From JAHECW01 sp964641415 (GTDB lineage Bacteria > Acidobacteriota > Thermoanaerobaculia > Thermoanaerobaculales > Sulfomarinibacteraceae), in NCBI GenBank assembly GCA_964641415.1, contig CAZXMW010000001.1, positions 248,001 to 312,000 of the forward strand: DNA of 64,000 nucleotides, given 5' to 3'. The notes under the pieces were generated by a model, which saw only the letters and a list, made by a program, of their open reading frames with translations, searched no databases and was not told where the DNA came from. Numbering within the stretch: position 1 is the stretch's first letter; every line of letters starts with the position of its first letter. Shown here piece by piece: positions 59,802-64,000 of this stretch. Both the position numbers and the translations under genes were made by a program.

Positions 59802-59823
59802 GCCGCGGCCAATTCGAAATCTC

Positions 59824-59849
59824 GACGGGCGGCCGATCGGCCGCCCGTC
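59824..59849. terminator. Bidirectional terminator hairpin
   Basis: A perfect 26-bp palindrome (arms GACGGGCGGCCGA and its complement) between the stop codons of two convergent genes, followed on the plus strand by TTCT. It should terminate both transcripts. Confidence 0.75.
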
Positions 59850-59851
59850 TT

Positions 59852-60841
59852 CTATCGAGACTGGCCGCCTGTCCAGCCGGAGATGATCTCGGCCACCGGC
59901 CGGACCGATCCGATCCCCGCCACGCTTTTGCCGGCCTGCAGATAATCGCGGTGGGACACGACGCCGCGCCGACTCGCCCGCTTGAGCCCGATCACGGAGC
60001 GGATCGAGTACAGCGCCCGCATCCAGTGCTTGGCCCGCGGGTGGGTGAGGAGCCAGCGCTCGATGGGACCGGCCTCGGTGCCCTCGCGTTTCACCCGCTC
60101 GGTTCGGATCACCGACACCGGCACGCCGGTGATCCGGTGGGTGAGCACGATGTCGTCCTCGCCGGCGGCGGTGATCGCCTGTTTGTAGTCGTCCGACTCG
60201 GTGCACTCGACGGTGGCGATGAGCCGGGTGCCGATCTGGACGCCGACGTAGCCGATCCCGAGCGCCTCACGATACGCAGCGCGGTCGCCGACGCCGCCGG
60301 CGCAGACGATCGGCAGGTCGATGTCGCAGAGCTCGTCGTAGAGCTCGGCCGGTGATCGCGAGCCGGCGTGGCCGCCGGCGCGGCCGTTGACCGCGATGAG
60401 GCCGTGGACCCCGGCCTGGACCGCCTTCTCCGCCCACCTCCGTTCGGTGACATCGTGGAAGACCAGCCCGTCGTGCGGTGCGACCGCGTCGACGATCCAC
60501 TTCGGGTTGCCGAGCGAGGAGACGAAGAACCGGACGCCCTCCTCGAGCGCGATGTCGAGCCACTGCTGCATCCGCTCGAGATAACGGTCCGAGCTTTTCT
60601 CGGTGAGGACGTTCATCCCGATGGGACCCTCGGTCAGGCTGCGAATATGCCGGATGCCGGCGCGGAAGTCGTGGCCGTGGACGTAGACCAGCGACACCGG
60701 CTGCAGGATGCCGATTCCACCGGCCGACGAGACCGCCGCCACCAGCTCGGGGTTCGAGCACGGGTACATCGCGCCGCCGATGATGGGATGACGAATGCCG
60801 AGCAGGCCGCACAGAATGTTGTTTCCGGTTGGGGTTGCCAT
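59852..60841 (-). CDS. Nitronate monooxygenase / 2-nitropropane dioxygenase family
   Basis: A 329-residue FMN-dependent TIM-barrel enzyme that oxidises nitronates, or an enoyl-ACP reductase II-like relative. Seen are the early GIRHPIIGGAMYPCSNPELVAAV, VNGRAGGHAGSRS, the phosphate/FMN segment LPIVCAGGVGDRAA and GTRLIATVECTES. ATG at 60841 follows TACGAT by six bases on the minus strand, so the mRNA may be leaderless. Confidence 0.85.
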   Translation of the reverse strand: MATPTGNNILCGLLGIRHPIIGGAMYPCSNPELVAAVSSAGGIGILQPVSLVYVHGHDFRAGIRHIRSLTEGPIGMNVLTEKSSDRYLERMQQWLDIALEEGVRFFVSSLGNPKWIVDAVAPHDGLVFHDVTERRWAEKAVQAGVHGLIAVNGRAGGHAGSRSPAELYDELCDIDLPIVCAGGVGDRAAYREALGIGYVGVQIGTRLIATVECTESDDYKQAITAAGEDDIVLTHRITGVPVSVIRTERVKREGTEAGPIERWLLTHPRAKHWMRALYSIRSVIGLKRASRRGVVSHRDYLQAGKSVAGIGSVRPVAEIISGWTGGQSR

Positions 60842-60853
60842 TGGAGGATCGTA
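60842..60853 (-). promoter_or_regulatory. Leaderless promoter of the nitronate monooxygenase gene
   Basis: Minus-strand TACGAT (60853-60848), CCTCCA, then ATG: the same TANNNT, 6 nt, start pattern as at five other genes. Confidence 0.45.
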
Positions 60854-60865
60854 GTACAACCCATC

Positions 60866-60960
60866 AGTTTTGAGTTTTGAGTTTTGAGTTCCATCGCACC
60901 TTGATTCCATGGCTCAACCACCCACGTGCGACGAAAACTAAAAACTGAAAACTAAGAACT
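60866..60960. repeat. AT-rich inverted repeat with dispersed repeat copy 2
   Basis: Three tandem AGTTTTG units (60866-60890) end in the 23-bp word shared with 45483-45505. The right half (60931-60960) carries GAAAACTAAAAACTGAAAAC, roughly complementary to the left half. The unit lies between the promoter of the nitronate monooxygenase gene and the start of the AddB-like gene. Confidence 0.6.
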
Positions 60961-61017
60961 GATGCGCCCGTCGTTGACACCGCCGCCGGCGCGTGGTGGC
61001 ATTCAGAGCGGCACGAC

Positions 61018-64000
61018 ATGGAAGATCGTTCGAAGGTCATCATCTGTCGCGGGGCGCGGGCGACCGAGGCACGGCTGCTCGACGAGGTCGCGAAGCTGCG
61101 GCCGCGCTCGCCCGCCGAGCTCGATTTGCCGGTGCGGATCGTGGTGCCGTCGCGCAGCCTCCGACTGCATCTTCTCCGCAGGCTCGTCGAGCGGCACGGC
61201 GCGGTCGCCGGTGTGGTGATTCAGACCCTCGGCGGGCTGGCTCGCGAGGTTTCCGAGCGCGCAGGATCACCGGGACCCACCCGGATCGTCGGTTTCGAGG
61301 TGCTGACCCGGCGCCTCGCACGAGGCGAGCCGGCTCTGGCCGCCGAGCTCGACGGCCTTGGCGACGGCTACGAGGTCGTCGTCGGCGCCGTGCGCGATCT
61401 CATCGATGCCGGTTTCGGCCCCGAGCACGAGGATGCCGTGGAAGAGCGGATCGACGAGCTCGCGCCTTTGGTTGCCGGTGCCGAGCGGGCGCGCGCCGCC
61501 GCCCTCGTCCGGGTCGCCGCCCGGGGTCTCGAGGCGGCGCGGATCACCGGCGCCCGTCCGCAGGCCGAGTTCGTCCGGGCAGCGGTCGAATCGCTCGAGC
61601 AGGCGGGATTCGCGGTGCTGCCCTCCCGTCGGGTGCTGATCCACGGCTTTGCCGACCTCACCGGAACGGCCGCCGACCTGTTGGCCGCGGTGCTCAGAAA
61701 GATCGGCGCCACCGTCCTGGTCGACCGCGTTCCCGACCCCTCGAAACCTGATCGGGACGACTCGGGGAACGTGTTTCTCGACCGTCTCGAGGTCGGACTC
61801 GGCGGTTTCGAGCGCGAGATCGACGACAACGGCCACAGCTCGCCGGCCTGCAGCTTCGTCGAGGCGCCCGATCCCGAGGCCGAGGCCCGACGCGTCGCTG
61901 AGAGCATCCGGGAGCTGCTCGGCGGCGGAGCGGTCCCCGAGACCATCGGCGTCGTCGCCCGCCACCTCCGGATCTTGGGACCCGCGCTGCGGCGACAGAT
62001 GCTGCGTCTCGGCGTCCCGTTCTCGGGCGTCGACGCCCGGGTCGCCGGCGGGACGGTCCGCCGACGGGCTCGGAGGCTCGCCGACCTGCTCCGCCGAGGT
62101 GCGGATGCCGAGCTCGATCTGTGGCTCGAGAACGCCGGGCGCAGCGGTGGCGCCGAGCTCGCGCTGGGTCTGCGGGTGCTGTCGCTCGGACGGTTGAGAG
62201 ATCTCGCGGGTCTCGCAGCGGATGATCCTCGAGTGACGGGCGGTATCCCCCTCCCGCTCGCAGCGGGTGTCACGGAGGCAGCCTCCATTCGGCGCTCGGG
62301 AGGCCGTCTCTCCGCCGCCCGGGTGCACGAAGCCATGGCCGGCGCCCAAGCGGTGCTCGACGTGATCGAGTCCTGGCCCGAGCGCGCGCCTGTCGCGTTC
62401 CACCGGGATGCGGTGTCGCGGATGCTCGCCGCCCTGCGCTGGCCGGACGGCGCCGACTGGACCGAGACGATCAATGCCGAGATCGATGCCCTCGCGGCCG
62501 AGATCCCGTCCGCGCTCGAGCTCGACCGCGGTGAGTGGATTTCAGCCGTGGCCACGCGGCTCGACAGCTTCGGCGAGGTGGCGATCGGCGGCGGCGGCGG
62601 CGGCGTCCAGATCCTCACCGTCACCGAGGCCCGTGGCAGGACCTTCGAGCACCTCTTCCTGTGCGGGCTCAACCGTGGGGTCTTCCCGCGGCTCGCCCCC
62701 GAGGATCCGATGCTTCCCGACGCGGTGCGGGCGCGGCTGGCGCTGGATGTGCTGCCCGAGATGTCGGTCAAGGCCCGGTCCGCCGACGAGGAGCGCTACC
62801 TCTTCGCCCAGCTGATCACCGCCTCGCCCCGGATCGAGCTGAGCTGGCACCAACGGGCGGATGGCCGCCGTCTCGCGCCGTCGCCTTTTGTCGAACGGAT
62901 GCTCCCCGCCTTCGATGGGGCGTCCGTCGAACGAGCTCCTGCCGTCTGGTCGCCGTCGGCCTCAGCGCGCGGTCCCCGTCCGGCGTACGAGCACGCGGTG
63001 CTGGCGGCAACGGCTGACCCCGAGAGCCTCGAGCAGGCGGTGAGCGAAGGCCGCCGCGCGGTGCCCGGTCTCGACTGGGCGGTGCCGCCCAATCGCCTCG
63101 CCGCGGCGCGGATCCATGTGATCAGGGCGGCCGAGCCCGACGACGGTGCGGTGCCGGGTCCGTGGTCGGGCTTCGTGGGCCGGGCGTTCGCACCGGGCGA
63201 CCGGATCTGGGTGACCCATCTCGAGGCCGTGGGCGCCTGTCCGCTGCGCGCCTTTCTCGAACGGCGGCTCGGTGTGCGGCCGCTGTCGGACCCCCACCTC
63301 GGGCTGCCGGATCCCGACAACAGACTGCTGGGCGAGGTCGTGCACCAGGTCCTCGAGCGCATCGTCGGCGACGCTGCAGGCAGCACGCCGTCGGACTATC
63401 GCGAGTCGCTCGGACGCGTGCCTGCGACCGTGGTGTGGCCGTCGAGCCATGGTCTCGAGACCCTCGTCATGGACGCCGCTCAGCGGGTGGTCTTCGCCGA
63501 GGGGCTCGGCGGCTTCGGCATGGTGCGGTTGCTCGCCGCTCGTGCGCGGCCGGTGCTTGCCGTGGCGGGCGAGGTCGAGTGGAACGGATCGACCCGCCGC
63601 GATGATGTTCTGGCGGCCGAGGTCGAGGGCGAGGTTGCGTTGGCCTCCGGCCGGACCCTGTCGTTCCGCGCCGACCGGCTCGATACCGGCCCCACGGCCA
63701 CCGACTACAAGACGGGCAGGCCGATGTCGAAGGCCAAAGGAGCATCCACCCGGGAGAAGCACCTGCTCGAAAAGGTGGCGGGCGGTCGGCTGCTGCAGGC
63801 CATGGCCTACGCTCTTGCCGGCCCAGGGAACGCCGGCATCGGCCGCTATATCGCTCTGTATCCAAAGATCGGCGATCTGCCGAACGAGGTGCGCGAGGTG
63901 CGGGCCGCCGCCGATGATGAGCAGCTCGCCGAGGCGTTCGACACCGCGGTTGAGGTCATCGAGAACGCCATCGATGCGGGATCCGCATTCCCCCGCGTCG
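61018..64000 (+). CDS. AddB-like helicase/PD-(D/E)XK nuclease (3' end outside window)
   Basis: A single frame runs from ATG 61018 to the window edge (994 codons, no stop). The central part shows the UvrD-like C-terminal motifs VTEARGRTFEHLFLCGLNRG and SADEERYLFAQLITASP; the late region has a nuclease core (SFRADRLDTGPTATDYKTGRP, D-x-K) and a single ACPLRAFLERR cysteine that in AddB-type proteins begins an iron-sulfur site whose other ligands lie beyond the window. It likely works with an AddA-like partner downstream in double-strand break repair. The early residues MEDRSKVIICRGARATEARL are the conserved start; the ribosome site is weak. Confidence 0.8.
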   Translation, partial: MEDRSKVIICRGARATEARLLDEVAKLRPRSPAELDLPVRIVVPSRSLRLHLLRRLVERHGAVAGVVIQTLGGLAREVSERAGSPGPTRIVGFEVLTRRLARGEPALAAELDGLGDGYEVVVGAVRDLIDAGFGPEHEDAVEERIDELAPLVAGAERARAAALVRVAARGLEAARITGARPQAEFVRAAVESLEQAGFAVLPSRRVLIHGFADLTGTAADLLAAVLRKIGATVLVDRVPDPSKPDRDDSGNVFLDRLEVGLGGFEREIDDNGHSSPACSFVEAPDPEAEARRVAESIRELLGGGAVPETIGVVARHLRILGPALRRQMLRLGVPFSGVDARVAGGTVRRRARRLADLLRRGADAELDLWLENAGRSGGAELALGLRVLSLGRLRDLAGLAADDPRVTGGIPLPLAAGVTEAASIRRSGGRLSAARVHEAMAGAQAVLDVIESWPERAPVAFHRDAVSRMLAALRWPDGADWTETINAEIDALAAEIPSALELDRGEWISAVATRLDSFGEVAIGGGGGGVQILTVTEARGRTFEHLFLCGLNRGVFPRLAPEDPMLPDAVRARLALDVLPEMSVKARSADEERYLFAQLITASPRIELSWHQRADGRRLAPSPFVERMLPAFDGASVERAPAVWSPSASARGPRPAYEHAVLAATADPESLEQAVSEGRRAVPGLDWAVPPNRLAAARIHVIRAAEPDDGAVPGPWSGFVGRAFAPGDRIWVTHLEAVGACPLRAFLERRLGVRPLSDPHLGLPDPDNRLLGEVVHQVLERIVGDAAGSTPSDYRESLGRVPATVVWPSSHGLETLVMDAAQRVVFAEGLGGFGMVRLLAARARPVLAVAGEVEWNGSTRRDDVLAAEVEGEVALASGRTLSFRADRLDTGPTATDYKTGRPMSKAKGASTREKHLLEKVAGGRLLQAMAYALAGPGNAGIGRYIALYPKIGDLPNEVREVRAAADDEQLAEAFDTAVEVIENAIDAGSAFPRV

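Noticed and set aside
1..64000. CRISPR arrays, tRNA or rRNA genes and insertion sequences
   Set aside because: No regularly spaced repeats, no cloverleaf-like or rRNA-like segments, and no transposase or terminal inverted repeats with target duplications were seen by eye. A covariance-model scan would be decisive.

Overview
The window looks like a chromosomal segment of a high-GC, Gram-negative, probably uncultured bacterium. The evidence is lipoprotein signal peptides, a secreted protein with a C-terminal sorting-signal-like tail, an SppA protease, an oxidative/light lifestyle gene set and near-continuous use of GTGA/ATGA/TGATG gene overlaps. The mix (xanthorhodopsin-like opsin, orange-protein-type MinD/NifX cluster, YgeW/YgeY module, IPTL-CTERM-like protein) would fit an Acidobacteriota-like lineage, but this is inference and no rRNA or other phylogenetic marker is present. 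No tRNA, rRNA, CRISPR array, transposase, integrase or phage gene was seen.

Layout. 1-2.8 kb: 3' end of a CPA2-type antiporter and a two-RCK potassium channel. 3.1 kb: DoxX-like protein. 3.8-8.3 kb: arginine operon argB-argD-argC-argJ (minus strand, every junction overlapping). 8.5-9.3 kb: decayed tryptophanase-like gene and a truncated peptidase-like start. 9.5-15.7 kb: lipoproteins, a sulfotransferase, and an mscS / membrane glycosyltransferase-like / methyltransferase operon. 15.7-18.1 kb: thiol peroxidase and acyl-CoA dehydrogenase. 18.1-22.0 kb: cluster of DUF134 regulator, two NifX-like proteins, DUF5320, a zinc-ribbon protein and two ferredoxin-bearing MinD ATPases. 22.2-24.8 kb: PEP-utilising dikinase-like enzyme with a flavin oxidoreductase. 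24.8-30.5 kb: blh, opsin, DUF2256/DUF3253, photolyase-oxidoreductase fusion, nei. 30.5-33.2 kb: deletion-scarred DNA-repair exonuclease/ligase and flavoprotein remnants. 33.3-41.9 kb: glutathione peroxidase, then carotenoid genes crtE-(ABC exporter)-crtZ on the plus strand and crtY-crtI-crtB on the minus strand. 42-48.5 kb: secreted oligopeptidase, a diguanylate cyclase, and a 943-residue FHA/cyclic-nucleotide/AAA+/Fe-S membrane fusion. 48.6-53.8 kb: threonine synthase-like enzyme, YgeW-like carbamoyltransferase, YgeY-like hydrolase and a divergent PLP enzyme. 54-60.8 kb: DUF2079 membrane protein, MBL hydrolase, SppA, secreted sorting-signal protein, nitronate monooxygenase. 61 kb to the end: AddB-like helicase/nuclease running off the window.

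How genes work together. GGPP synthase, CrtB, CrtI and CrtY give beta-carotene, Blh cleaves it to retinal, and the opsin uses retinal as a light-driven outward proton pump (DTE motif). CrtZ would make hydroxylated xanthophylls. Photolyase, Nei, glutathione peroxidase and thiol peroxidase fit a light-exposed, oxidative niche. The opsin has Trp where the xanthorhodopsin antenna pocket has Gly, so a carotenoid antenna is unlikely.

The items most worth a second look are the FHA-CNB-AAA-FeS membrane fusion; the YgeW/YgeY/PLP module with its concentric operator and a perfect 49-nt palindrome; the terminator-like hairpin between opsin and blh; a leaderless-promoter grammar (TANNNT, 6 nt, start codon) shared by six genes; and a run of internally deleted genes with no mobile element nearby.
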